From positions 6,211,321 to 6,275,320 of the forward strand of contig NC_044577.1 in NCBI RefSeq assembly GCF_901933205.1: DNA of 64,000 nt, read 5' to 3'. Below, one piece after another: positions 53,629-64,000 of this stretch; position 1 is the first letter of the stretch, and each line of letters begins with the position of its first letter. The position numbers and the translations under genes were made by a program. Under the pieces are notes generated by a model. The model made no database searches and was not told the DNA's origin. It worked only from the letters and a program-made list of their open reading frames with translations. This stretch comes from Camarhynchus parvulus. Its lineage: Eukaryota; Chordata; Aves; Passeriformes; Thraupidae.

Positions 53629-55666
53629 GTAACCATTTCTGAGGGAAAAACTCTCTTGTTCTACCATCCCATCATCTCCATGGAAAGGCAGAAATGTACC
53701 AAATGAAAATCTGATCACTCTACACTGCCAGAGGCCCTGGCTATGCCACTCAAGGTAGCAATTTCTCACCTCACAACAAAGAAAAGGAGTGTAGTGGGTG
53801 CAGAAGGAGTTTGCAGGCAGACACACTTGCTGAACCACAGCAGCTACAGAGGTCTCCTGCTGTCATGAGACAAACTCCAGTTTCTCAAGACTGGTACATA
53901 TAACATCAGATTTCTAGATCTGGCAAGAGATTTTGCTTCTTCCTCCTCCTTGGAAACCTTGGCCACTGAATGATGTGGGTACAGCCTCTGTCCCATATGT
54001 AATCTGGGATCTGACACAGAAAAGAAGCACCTTTCCATGTCAATAACACAAATTATGTTAGCCACATTGCATAATACAAACTAATAAATTCAAAATTTTG
54101 GCCCATTTTCCAGCCAAGAAGCTCAATAAGTGAAGTGCAGAAGTTATATCTTCAAGTATACTCATAGGAGCCATAGCATATCAAAAGAAAAATCCCTATC
54201 CAAAAAGCTATTGAATATAAATAGGAAGCATTTCAGAAAAATGATAGATAGTATATTATTAAACTGTTTTTCCTAGTCTCTCTTTTTAGGACTTTGCTTG
54301 TTTGGGATTTTTTTCAAATCACCTTTTAATTTTTTGTTAGAGTTGAAGGAACTTACTCCTTTCACAAAGATGCAAAGTCTTTGTAGTCAATTCTGTGGTA
54401 GGGACCTACAAAGTATTTAACTTTTTATCACTTTCAGCAGAAGAAGGACCATACCAATATTTTCAAAGAAACAGTGCTAAACTAAAACTAATAACTAGGT
54501 TAAAAAAAAATGAAGCAATGAACACCTCAAAACTTTAATTTAATTGGCAAGTGCAGCAACTAGGAGGGATGTATTTTCAGTTTCCATCTCTTACAACTTA
54601 GAAGCATCCCCAAGAGCAAGCAGAGGCTGTTTTGTATTCCAGGTACTTACTCAGATCATTAATAGTATTGTGAAGATCAATACTTGTGAAATCATATAAG
54701 GTTTGCTTCCCTACTCAACTCTGAAGCAGAGTCATCGCAATAATTCAGATGGACAAAAAAGAGGAGAACACAATCTTAACTCTGGCTCCACAGCTCCAGG
54801 TAACTAAATTCTGTGTGAAATAAATTCACTACAGTCTTTTCTACAAGCTCACAAAACGTCTGGTGATTGTCTTTTTTCTCATAACACCAGTTTTAAGCAC
54901 CTGCTCCAAATCCCACATAAGTCAATGGAGCTCCTTCTGTTTACATCAACAGACTTGGAGTGAAAGTCCAAGTCAGATTCTCAGTTATCTCTGCAGACAA
55001 GTACAGAGCTTAGCCAGGGAAAAATAATTCCTTTCCTTATGAATTCAGGTCAGTGGGAAAACTGCAAGACTGCTGGCGGATTATTTTTCTCCTTCTAATT
55101 CACTGCAGCTTTCTGCAGCCCAGTAGAAAGCCCTTGACACAGGCAATGGATGTGCTCGCTGAAACCCCAGAAGAAATCAAAACAGCGCAGTGAGCCGTCT
55201 CTGAACTCAGCTCTGCTACACTGTGCTGAGCAAGGCAAAGCCTCTCAGAACCACACAAACAAGGCAACTTCAGAGAAAAACAGAGGCAAAAAAAAAAAAT
55301 TACAAAGAAGAACAAAAAAAAAACCCAGTGTTTCTGGACAGCACCCCACCAAGTAAATGAGGAGTGTCTGGTGGAAGGTCTCTCTGCCAAAGTAATATAG
55401 ATTGGCAGAACCTCCAGATGGTTTTTTAAAATCATTCTTTACTAATAGTTTCTTACTTACTTCAGACATACAAAATCCAAAAGCATTGTTATAAAGCACA
55501 TAGATAAGATACGTAGATGGGATTAGTAGCTAGTCTGTAAGCTCAACAACTGAGTTAGCAGGAGAAGAAATTGATAAAATACCAGTTCATCCATAGCAAA
55601 GAAGAAAGCAAGGCCATTAGCTTGGAAACTGGCAAAATAGACACAAAATATATTTACAGTTAGAGG

Positions 55667-55701
55667 ATACATGCCTTAATGAGCAGCATACATGCCTTAA
55701 T
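55667..55701. repeat. 14-bp direct repeat with 21-bp period
   Basis: ATACATGCCTTAAT occurs at 55667-55680 and again at 55688-55701, separated by GAGCAGC. This is a small local duplication. Confidence 0.9.
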
Positions 55702-55896
55702 AATTTGTTGTAAACTCTTGCCAATTAATTATTGATGTTAATTACTTTGTACCAATAAAATACAATAAACTATTGCTTTGTCCAATAAATATAATGAACT
55801 GTTTTGATGTAAGTAACAAATTAAGATCACAATTTATTAAAAGTATAAAACCTTGGAAACAACTTTTAATAAATTCTGTTATTATCTCTACACAAA

Positions 55897-55918
55897 TGTG
55901 TGTGTATATATATATATA
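55897..55918 (+). repeat. (TG)4(TA)7 dinucleotide microsatellite
   Basis: Four TG units pass directly into about seven TA units. This is a compound microsatellite with potential length polymorphism. Confidence 0.9.
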
Positions 55919-58382
55919 ATATATCCATCTCAAAAAGTAAAGATACTCACAAACTCCTCCTCTAGACCATATAAATACTGACTAAAAACCCCCTTAGTGC
56001 TAACAATGTATCCAGCTTCATACACATAGAAATCATATCTCAAATCCCACATTTCTCACTATTTTTCTTTTATAGAGTCTTCTGGTAATTACATATCAAA
56101 CAACCCTGATGTTCAAACCAGCCTTGAAATCAGGCACAGAGCTGGGAAACAGAACAGGCAAAAGTGGAAAAAATAAAAGAATAAAAGAAGCAATGAAGGT
56201 AACAGGTAAGAGTACAATATTAGTAGAAAAATAACCCAAACAAAATCCTCACTGTTGTATATTTGTTCCATTACTGATCTAATTTGGGTCCATACAGCTT
56301 TAATTTTGCTCTCAACTGTTTATTTTTGCCTTTGTTTTATTCTCTCCCCAAAATTATATCTTTTCCAAGAAATGCACTGGAACTCTCTCCAAAATCAAAC
56401 TTGATGGATGTAAAGGAGCAAAGGGATATGATATTGAGAGAGGAGAAAGTAGGTCTGACAACTTGGGAAACAAAAGGTGTCATCCACGAAGTGATGCACT
56501 AGCAAATTTAGTGACTTAATAAAGGAATATTACATGTTCCAAGAAATCATTTTAAGAGGAAAGAAGCAGGTGGTGTCAGCAATGCTAATTTACTGTGAGC
56601 ATCCTGTGCTTTTTAGTATGCTAGTGCCTTACCAGCATCAAAATCATTCAGATAAGAGCAAATAGTATTGAGGAATATAAACCAGACTTGACAATTTTAT
56701 ATTAAAACTAAAGAAATGCATTAGGAAGAAAAGGGAAATACCAAGGAAAATAGAACATTTTATTTATGTATGGTACACTTTAAAAATCAGGAAAATATTA
56801 TGGATTTGACCATAATGTAAGATTAATTTCTAGTTTTCTAATAAGAAGCCCACAGCCTTCAATACAACACTTGCAGAAACTTCCACAAAATCGTCCACAG
56901 ACAAACCTAAAATTAGCTAAAAAGATAGGTTTCAGTCACCTAAAATCTAGGTTTAAGCTGGTCTTAAGCCAGCTTTAAAAAAGACACTAACAACTGAAGT
57001 TACACCCCCGTGGAAGGAATTTCACCTTAAGTGTCCTCAGATGAAGCCCAAGGCTTCACATTTAGATGAAGTGACTGAGCAGGATGGTAAACCCTGGATG
57101 GGATGGAGGCAAACAGAAATGCACCAGAAATGGTGCAGTGGGAAATCCCAGATAATCATTTACTGCCTGCTCCCAGGTGATCGTGTTGTCTCACCTTTTT
57201 TCACTGTTTTGCCATAAAAGCTACTGAAAGGACATGGCTGATGTAAGAGAGATCCAGCCAACCACTTAATGAGTAACAATTAAAAATTACAAGATCAATA
57301 GCTATGAATAAACCCAATCAAAAGGAAACCTCAGCTCCAGTCACTTGGTTCTTTTGGGGACCCAGTGAAGCAGTCAGCAGTGACTTACCATTGATTAATC
57401 CTCCAAAACAATTAGCAACAACAGCTTGGGAAAAGCTGAACAGGTAGGAAATATAACTTGCTTGTGGGAGTTTTGGACCTTTCAGAGTTGTCTGCTGTCA
57501 CCTGTTTTCCAGCACTTAAGAGATCCAAAACATATCAGTAGAGATGATACATGATGCATTTCTCTTGCATCTTAATTTTCTTCAATTAACACAGTGATAA
57601 GTTATCACTACTGACTGGCCCTCCAAGGAGGGAAAAAGCCACAGACACAGCCAATTGTTTGGCCCATGTGTCTGAGGAACATTACTGTGATTTGTATGTT
57701 TCCTTTTATTGGAAAAGTACCTGCTGAATACACACTACAAAGACATAATGCATATTTACTTACTCCTCAAACAAATTAATAGTAAGCACTTTACCAGGCC
57801 TTTTAGGTCTTGGCTGGCTCTCCTTCAAGATAAATTGCTGTATATTAGCACAGGCTTGCTGAGTTTTCCAAACAAGAGGGAAAATTTCTCATTTGTCAAC
57901 AAAGCTCCCTCTTAAGTGCTCACACCAGCTCCTGACTCAAATGGCAAGTGCAGGTAATTTCTCACAGATCTTCACTTGTCCTCAGTGCCTGTCACTCCCC
58001 AGGTTTTTTTAGGAACTCCAAGCAAAGATGCCTCGAGCAGGGAGAATTAAAGGAGTCATGTGGGAGCATGCGCTGAGCACCAGAAATCAGTCTGAAGGAA
58101 AAACATCAGCAGTCAGAAGAAATACTGGCTGCTAAGAGACCTGTGGCAAATGAAACAGGGAAAGCAAAATTTGGCCAAGGCATAACAAACCATGCAAGGC
58201 AGAGGAAAAAAAGTGCAGGGAAGAGTGGTATTCCAGAGGATTTGACTTGAAGAGATACAGAAGCACTGTTCAGCAATGGAAGATGAAGGTTTGTACATTC
58301 TTGTTGTGTTTAATGTGTAACATTTGATTACTTCTAAAAATCATACTGAATATTTGACTCAATTAAAAACTTCAATCCCTAA

Positions 58383-58389
58383 CTTCTCC
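58383..58389 (+). repeat. Direct repeat flanking LTR 2, left copy
   Basis: CTTCTCC directly before the LTR equals CTTCTCC at 58769-58775 directly after it. At 7 bp it is one longer than the 6 bp seen at the related LTR. It may be a 6-bp duplication extended by chance or by an edge shift. Confidence 0.75.
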
Positions 58390-58510
58390 TGTCGCAGACA
58401 TCTTTTATGAAAAATCCTTTCCTTAGGATTTTTCCTCCTGAGAAGCTGAGAGGCCTCAGGAACAAAATGTAAACAATGATTATCTGCTGCTGTGGAACGC
58501 AACAGGTGGA

Positions 58511-58559
58511 GCTGTGATTGGCCCAGGTTGGTTGCTTCTAATTAATGGCCAATCACAGC
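58511..58559. promoter_or_regulatory. CCAAT-box inverted repeat in LTR U3
   Basis: GCTGTGATTGGCC (58511-58523) and its exact reverse complement (58547-58559) are separated by 23 bp. Each arm holds a CCAAT core, the binding motif of the factor NF-Y. The related LTR at 52714-53093 keeps a shorter version of the same arrangement. Confidence 0.75.
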
Positions 58560-58691
58560 CCAGCTGGCTCGGACAGAGTCTGAGACACAAGCCTTGATCA
58601 TTCTTTATTTTTCTATTCTTAGCTAGCCTTCTGAGGAAATCCTTTCTTATATTCTTTTAGTATAGTCTTAATGTAATATATATCATAAAAT

Positions 58692-58697
58692 AATAAA
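58692..58697 (+). promoter_or_regulatory. LTR polyadenylation signal AATAAA
   Basis: AATAAA lies about 70 bases before the LTR's 3' end. The copy at 52787-52792 (minus strand) is at the equivalent position. Confidence 0.7.
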
Positions 58698-58768
58698 TCA
58701 GCCTTCTGAAACATGGAGTCAGATCCTCATCTCTTCCCTAACTTGAGACCCCTATGAACACTGTCACA

Positions 58769-58775
58769 CTTCTCC
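58769..58775 (+). repeat. Direct repeat flanking LTR 2, right copy
   Basis: CTTCTCC, partner of 58383-58389. Confidence 0.75.
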
Positions 58776-61137
58776 CAAAATGTGGTTTAGGATATGGTTG
58801 ATGGGAGTTGCCAGCAAGCTAAGTGGCTACATAACTTGAGTATTTCCCTTGAGTTCAGCAAGTATCAGCATTTAAAAATGCCAGACATTTGCCATGTGAC
58901 AATATAAAAAAAGGTAGCTCTACTACAATTGTTTGATGTAAACCTTTTTTGTTGATGGATGCTCTCCAAGTCTCCATAAAATGCTATGCACATGAGAACT
59001 ACTGAAAACACAGATGTGGTAGGAACAGGTCTCTACTGACTGAGGAAATGTCCATAGTTGAATGATTTTAATTATATGTATAATTAATTTTGTATATTAA
59101 TACATAATAATACAGACAATCACTGCATAGGAATGAGAAGGAGACACTCCCCATCTTTTTAGATTTCATTATACAACTCTTACTATTCTATGCCTCAAAT
59201 TCAACCCATTTTTCACACTCCAACAGTGATTCTCAGGAAATGTTTTAAAAATAAGCTTGAGCAGTGCAGATTTCCCACATGGGATATTTTCCTATGACAA
59301 ATTTGAGTTCCTTTCCCTACATGCTGCCAACAGGAAGCAAATCTAAACCTAGAAATGTCATTACATATCTCACTGCAAGGGTCTACAGCTTGGCTAGGGA
59401 AGCTTTGTTAGAATTACACCATTCAATTAACCCAGATTAATGGAAAAAGGGGAGTGGAGCTTGAGAAGCAGTGGAGCAACAGTGACAGAGAAGCAACCAT
59501 GTAAAGACATTGCTCTCTCTCCCATTAACCACCCTGAAGTCAATATTGCCTTCTCTGGGGTTGCTCAGAGCACAGCCACAGATGTTGGGAGGCCTCTGGG
59601 TCCCTTTTTGCTGCTGTTCTGGGTCAGAGAAAGGCAAAGCTCTCTATGAGGGCCATAAACAGCACCAGGGGAAAGGGAGCGAGGGTGTCCACAGCAGAAA
59701 TGCCACCATCCTCCTTCCCCATCAAATTGGGATCTGCTGTACTCCATTACACAAAACATATTGCTAATCGTTTAGAAATACACAAAAGTTTGGCTTCAAC
59801 AAGCAGAACTTCTGATACTTTATCTTACATTTTCTACTCTGTTCTAATAGTATGTAATATCGAGAAAATCATTGCATTAAAAATTACATTTTCGCGTTTT
59901 TTGCTCTGAACTGATTCTCTTCAGTAATTTCTAATATGATGCTCCAAGGATGAAATGAGCCATATTAAATGTCTATACGTGTCTAGTATAGACAAGATGT
60001 TTCCAGATGCTCAGATACACAAACTTAACTCCATGCACTCACAACTGCCACAAGTTTCCTCTGAAGCTCAGAAATTTTTGTCTGAGGTAAAAAAAATGAA
60101 CTTTTCCAAGAACTAAAAGTTGCTAACAGAAGTTAGAGTTCTTTTTGCTGATGAAGGCTGGGGTGTTACTTGCTGTTGTACCACCTCGACCCCACATTTT
60201 CTTCTGTTCTCAAACATATCAATGCCCAAGCATGATATCTACAAAAACAACTGCGACTATTAATTCCCTACAATAATTATACAGTACAGCAGAAAAAAAA
60301 TAATTTGAAAATCCATCAATTATGTTCTTTTATATGCATATTTATTTGGTAAATGGATGATGAAAGAGTCCACACTCATTCCACTTGCTTCTTGGGCTAA
60401 TTTTGAAGGTATTTTCCCAGCAGGATCAGAAAGTACCCAGTGCAGAAGAATCGTTCTGGGCTTGGCACTGTGAAAATCCATTAGCAGCAACACATTAGCT
60501 TAGTCAGAAAGCTTTAAAAAGGTTTCCAAAATACTATAATGCCTCACAAGCTCTCACGTGCACTTTCCACTTTTCTTAATTCACATACAGGCCTAAGACT
60601 TAAAACACACCTGTATGGAAATCCCTAAAATAAATGCACCATGCTGCAAAAAAAAAATAAAAAACACCACAAAGCCAGAAGATATTGGTTGCATGTGTGA
60701 GACACAGCTCACATTTTATTTGCTTTTATACTTGGTCTGATCATGAAGCTCATTGTCTTCAGGGTGATATCTGTGGCTCCTATTAAGCACAAATTTCAAC
60801 CTTTATCTGCATCCCCACACATCACTAAAGCTCCACGTTATCCATCCTGCTGTAAACATACAGGCAGATCTAGCCTGAAAAAAGTGGCAGGATAAAAGCT
60901 CCTTTTTGAAATCACATATTAAACAGCTTAAAAGGGAGGGCGGCACAAACATCTCACATTGTTTTCCATTGGCAAACACAATAAAATACCAGGTATCCTA
61001 CCACCCTCAGTGACCAAGTAAAGCTAGAGAATACATGACAGCACTTAGACAGAGATCTGGGAATTTCTATTCCCTTGTCATTCATTTACAGAGGGATTTC
61101 TCTGCTTTCCCAATATTTTTTTTCACTTTGCAAAAGC
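58776..61137. other. Non-coding DNA, no gene seen
   Basis: AT-rich sequence with overlapping short frames on both strands around 59437-59909 and no known domain. An AT-rich patch of TAATTA/TATTAA text lies at about 59068-59115. No repeat family was recognised. Confidence 0.55.
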
Positions 61138-61430
61138 TGGTGGGGTTTTGGTTTTTTTGTTGTTGTTGTTTTTTGGGGTTTTTTGTTTGTTTGTTGTTGT
61201 TGTTTGTTTGCTTTTTGTGGGTTTTTTTGTTTGGTTTGGTTTTTGGGTTTTGGGGGTTTTTTTTTTTTTTTTGGTTTTGGGGTTTTTTTGTTTGTTTTTG
61301 GTTATCGTTGTTTTTCTTTTTATGTTTTTATTTTTAAGTTGGGTTTTTGTTTGTTTTTGTTTTGTTGGAATTTTTTTGTGGGGGTTGCTTATTGTTTTAG
61401 TGGGTTTTTTTTTGTTTTTGCCCTCAACTT
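61138..61430 (+). repeat. Long G/T-only (keto-skewed) tract
   Basis: The first 165 bases (61138-61302) contain one C (61211), no A, and are otherwise only G and T. The remainder to 61430 is G/T-rich with about a dozen A or C. The sequence mixes TTTTGGGG, TTTG and TTG motifs rather than one fixed unit. Open frames through it encode only Phe/Gly/Val/Leu/Cys/Trp-type residues, because G/T codons encode little else. They are not genes. Confidence 0.93.
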
Positions 61431-64000
61431 TTTTAAAATTTTAAATTGTTTCTTTCTATGCAACAGTGTTTGTGAGCACCTGTTTCAAACACGGTTTCTG
61501 AAATTTTTTGCATTTTTACCAGACAACAGTGAGTGGCAGCTTGGATGTAATCTGTTTCCAAGCTGGGTGTAATAGTTGACTCCTCAAATTGAAATCAGCA
61601 AATACAGCTAAAATATACAAGGCCAATTACTTTTAGGCAAGTTATCAAGTAAATGCAGAAATAAAATCAAATGAGATAACCTACTGCATCTTAATTACCA
61701 GCAATATTCTCTCTTGCTTACGAGAATCTAAATATTCATTAATTCTGAGCAATTAACAATAATGAAATGAAAGCCTATGATGCTGAAGTTTGGAATTAGG
61801 TATGCCAGAACTCAGCAAAAGATGCATGAATTAACTTCTTCACATTTTCTATCAAGAGCCCTTCAGGAGCACCGTGGTGACAAAATTATTTACTGTAAAT
61901 GCACAGGGATCAGGGTGGGGAAGTCTGAAGAAGCTGCTAAAGCAAATGTTTATTGCAGACACAGGGGGTGACAGCACATTTTACATCTCAGTGCCCCATG
62001 AAGCTGTGTTCAGCTCAAAGCACAAATACTCAACTCTCCGTCCCCAGAGTGCTCAGGTTTGATAACACAGTACCATGGCACAACAGCTGTGTAGATCAAT
62101 CCCAAAAAGCCAACAGGAAAAAAAAGAAAATTACCCAGGAATCATTTGCTTATATACTCTAAGCCAAACAAGCCTCTGGGTGTTACTTGCATCAATTCCT
62201 CGTTACTTGGGTCTGTTTGAACTGTAAAGTATTATCACTCCTTCCAAATGATCAGTAAATGCAAATACAGCCTAGAAAGAAGATTCTGCAGTTTCAAAAG
62301 GAGGTGTAACCCAATCTTTTATAAACATATGCTATTCAGTCATGAGTAACAGATTCTGATACATCAGGATCATGAATTTTCACATCTTGTATTGCATAAA
62401 GACACAAAATAAGAAAACCAGAACCAAAACATGGTGCACAGTCTAGTTTTTCCTCAACCTGCCTGCTACAAAGAAATTTTACATGCCTTTGAGCAGCTTT
62501 TCTTTCCCAATAAATTAATGCACCTTCATAAAAGATCTTCAATCAGTTATTGTTATATGACTTAAATTAATGCAACTCAGGTATGTAATTATCCAATTTT
62601 ACCCCTAGAACCACCTCACCTGCAAGAGAACTGGTTTGGTTTTTTTTTTTATGCTGCATATTAAGCATACAACAATGTTAAAAACCTTAAGCTTCTAAAT
62701 TTCGGCTGAAAATATATTGGAGCTACTTATGTAACTCAGTGCTACTAATAAGAGAACAAATGAGAAATCCCCAAGGAGACATTGAGGAATAATTTCAAAC
62801 ATTGAGCACAGAGAATAACCAATTTAATTTCCTAATCATCAGAGGTACCTCCATGTCTACACAAAGACTTATTATGTTATATTCAACTTGAAGGTTAATT
62901 AGAAAGTAGGTTCCTAAGGGCAAAAGGTTCTGGAGGTAGAATTTTTCTCTTAGCTTGCAGTGATTTGATATGACCTATGGTGGAGCTTAATCAAGAAACA
63001 TTGCAAATGGGGAAAAGCATTCTTCACAAATTCTGTGGATAGGCCACCCCTCTGATTTTGGCCATTCTTACAGATACAGCAAGACGTCACATTTATCAAG
63101 TTTATCACTTAGTAAGTGTTCTAAATCATTGAATCAGATGCCCCTTTGTGATCTTCATTTTCTAAAAGTCCTAATCGAGATTTAGGTAATACCCTTGCAG
63201 TTCCATTTGACTACAGTTCCTCCACAACCAGGGCTTTTGCTTGACACTTGGTGGCTTCTTCCAGGCAACATAAAAAAGCTGGAGTAGCCAGAGCTTGATT
63301 TATCTCTTCTAGTTCCACATTCCCAAGAGAAAATACTTAAGTTTGACACTTTGCTTCTCTGGACATCTTACTGGCTTTGAGCCTAATCATTTCCTGGGTC
63401 AGGTCTTTTTATAATTTGAAAGTATAAAACATGTGCATGTCTGAGCTGACTCTTTGCCACCCTGTATAAATATCACAGAGGGAAGTACAATCCTGCATTT
63501 TCCTTTCAAATTAGACTTTTGCAATCAGTTTAAAGTACACAACAGCTACTCCAGGACAGACAGCTGAAATGTTACAATCTATGCTATATCAAGGTGCTTT
63601 AGAAATTAATTTGTTGAATTAATTATTGATTACTTTGAAGCATAAAAACTAAATTAGTCCTTAAATTATTTACTACACTATTCTTCTGCAATTTTGCTTC
63701 AGAATTCTAGCCAAGATAAGTTAGAAAATTTAGGTGATTTCAATTATGGAAATTGGAATTAAGCACTAGCTAAAATGCCAGTAACACAATGAGCCAAGCT
63801 CATGCTTCAGACCAAGTTAAAATTCACCAATAAAAGCAAAAGCTTTAAATTAAGGCATCCTCCTCCCTCCTACCCCACTCATTACACTGGCATACAGAAG
63901 CCACCAAACCAACTTTGAAGCACATCAGAAGAAGCCCCTGGAGTCACCAGCTCCTGTGTACATTTTCCATCCTTTGGTGTGTGATGGATTGGGCTGCTGG
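61431..64000. other. Non-coding DNA, no gene seen
   Basis: AT-rich sequence. The 61675-61800 passage is rich in TTAATTA/ATTAAC homeodomain-like motifs and could be a conserved regulatory element. Otherwise there are only short ORFs up to the window end. Confidence 0.5.

Larger units (their letters stand above)
53629..58382. other. Non-coding DNA between the two ERVK-like LTRs
   Basis: AT-rich sequence. It holds a 21-bp-period duplication at 55667-55701 and a TG-then-TA dinucleotide run at 55897-55918. No retroviral coding sequence was seen, so the two flanking LTRs, which also point apart, are not the ends of one provirus. Confidence 0.6.
58390..58768 (+). mobile_element. Solo LTR, ERVK-like, plus orientation (copy 2)
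   Basis: A 379-bp LTR starting TGTCGCAG and ending GTCACA, flanked by perfect 7-bp direct repeats. Motifs in order are a perfect 13-bp inverted repeat around CCAAT boxes (58511-58523 with 58547-58559), an A/T-rich TATA-like segment near 58647, and AATAAA at 58692-58697. That is the expected promoter-to-polyA order for plus orientation. No internal viral sequence is attached. It is of the same family as 52714-53093 but in opposite orientation. The two differ by many substitutions and small gaps, so they inserted independently or long ago. Its perfect flanking repeats, against one mismatch at copy 1, hint that this copy may be the younger. Confidence 0.9.

Noticed and set aside
52714..58768. 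The two ERVK-like LTRs as ends of one provirus
   Set aside because: They are in opposite orientation, differ at many positions, each has its own flanking duplication, and no viral gene lies between them.
61035..61572. Three overlapping plus-strand ORFs encoding very hydrophobic Phe/Gly/Val/Leu proteins that look like membrane proteins
   Set aside because: G/T-only DNA can encode little but Phe, Leu, Val, Gly, Cys and Trp and has few stops. The apparent transmembrane character is an artefact.

Overview
This is a vertebrate nuclear genome window, most likely from a songbird (passerine). It is AT-rich, its ORFs are short and scattered as expected by chance, and there are no operons, ribosome-binding sites or tRNA-like cloverleaves. 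It has none of the dense SINE/LINE content expected of a mammal. The recognisable interspersed repeats are long terminal repeats (LTRs) that I know, from memory only, as typical of passerine genomes. No database search was possible. I found no protein-coding exon, RNA gene or CRISPR array that I can defend. The window reads as intergenic DNA or the inside of a very long intron.

Layout: 1-11490 is ordinary non-coding DNA with an AT-rich palindromic patch near 10.8 kb. At 11491-~12904 lies a solo LTR of ERVL type in minus orientation, with CCAAT, TATA-like and polyadenylation motifs and an internal GC-rich 40-bp minisatellite. From 12.9 to 27.0 kb the sequence is non-coding, with small perfect or near-perfect tandem duplications at 14.46 and 16.98 kb and a G/T-only tract at 23.9 kb. 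At ~27034-28235 there is a GC-rich satellite-like array: 190-bp monomers of two alternating types form three 381-bp dimers. From 28.2 to 52.7 kb the DNA is unique-looking. It includes a juxtaposed splice acceptor/donor (possible recursive splice site) at 31564/31565, a few stretches that look like conserved non-coding elements, and a possible decayed CR1 remnant near 36 kb.

Two solo LTRs of a second family, ERVK-like, lie at 52714-53093 (minus) and 58390-58768 (plus), in divergent orientation 5.3 kb apart. Both carry a CCAAT-box inverted repeat whose arms differ between copies by a matched pair of substitutions that keeps them complementary. Beside the first LTR is a G/T tract followed by an A/C tract that could fold back on it. 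A 165-bp tract with a single non-G/T base starts at 61138.

Nothing here works together as a gene system. The interest lies in repeat structure: the dimeric satellite, the minisatellite inside an LTR, the LTR pair and the strand-asymmetric keto tracts.
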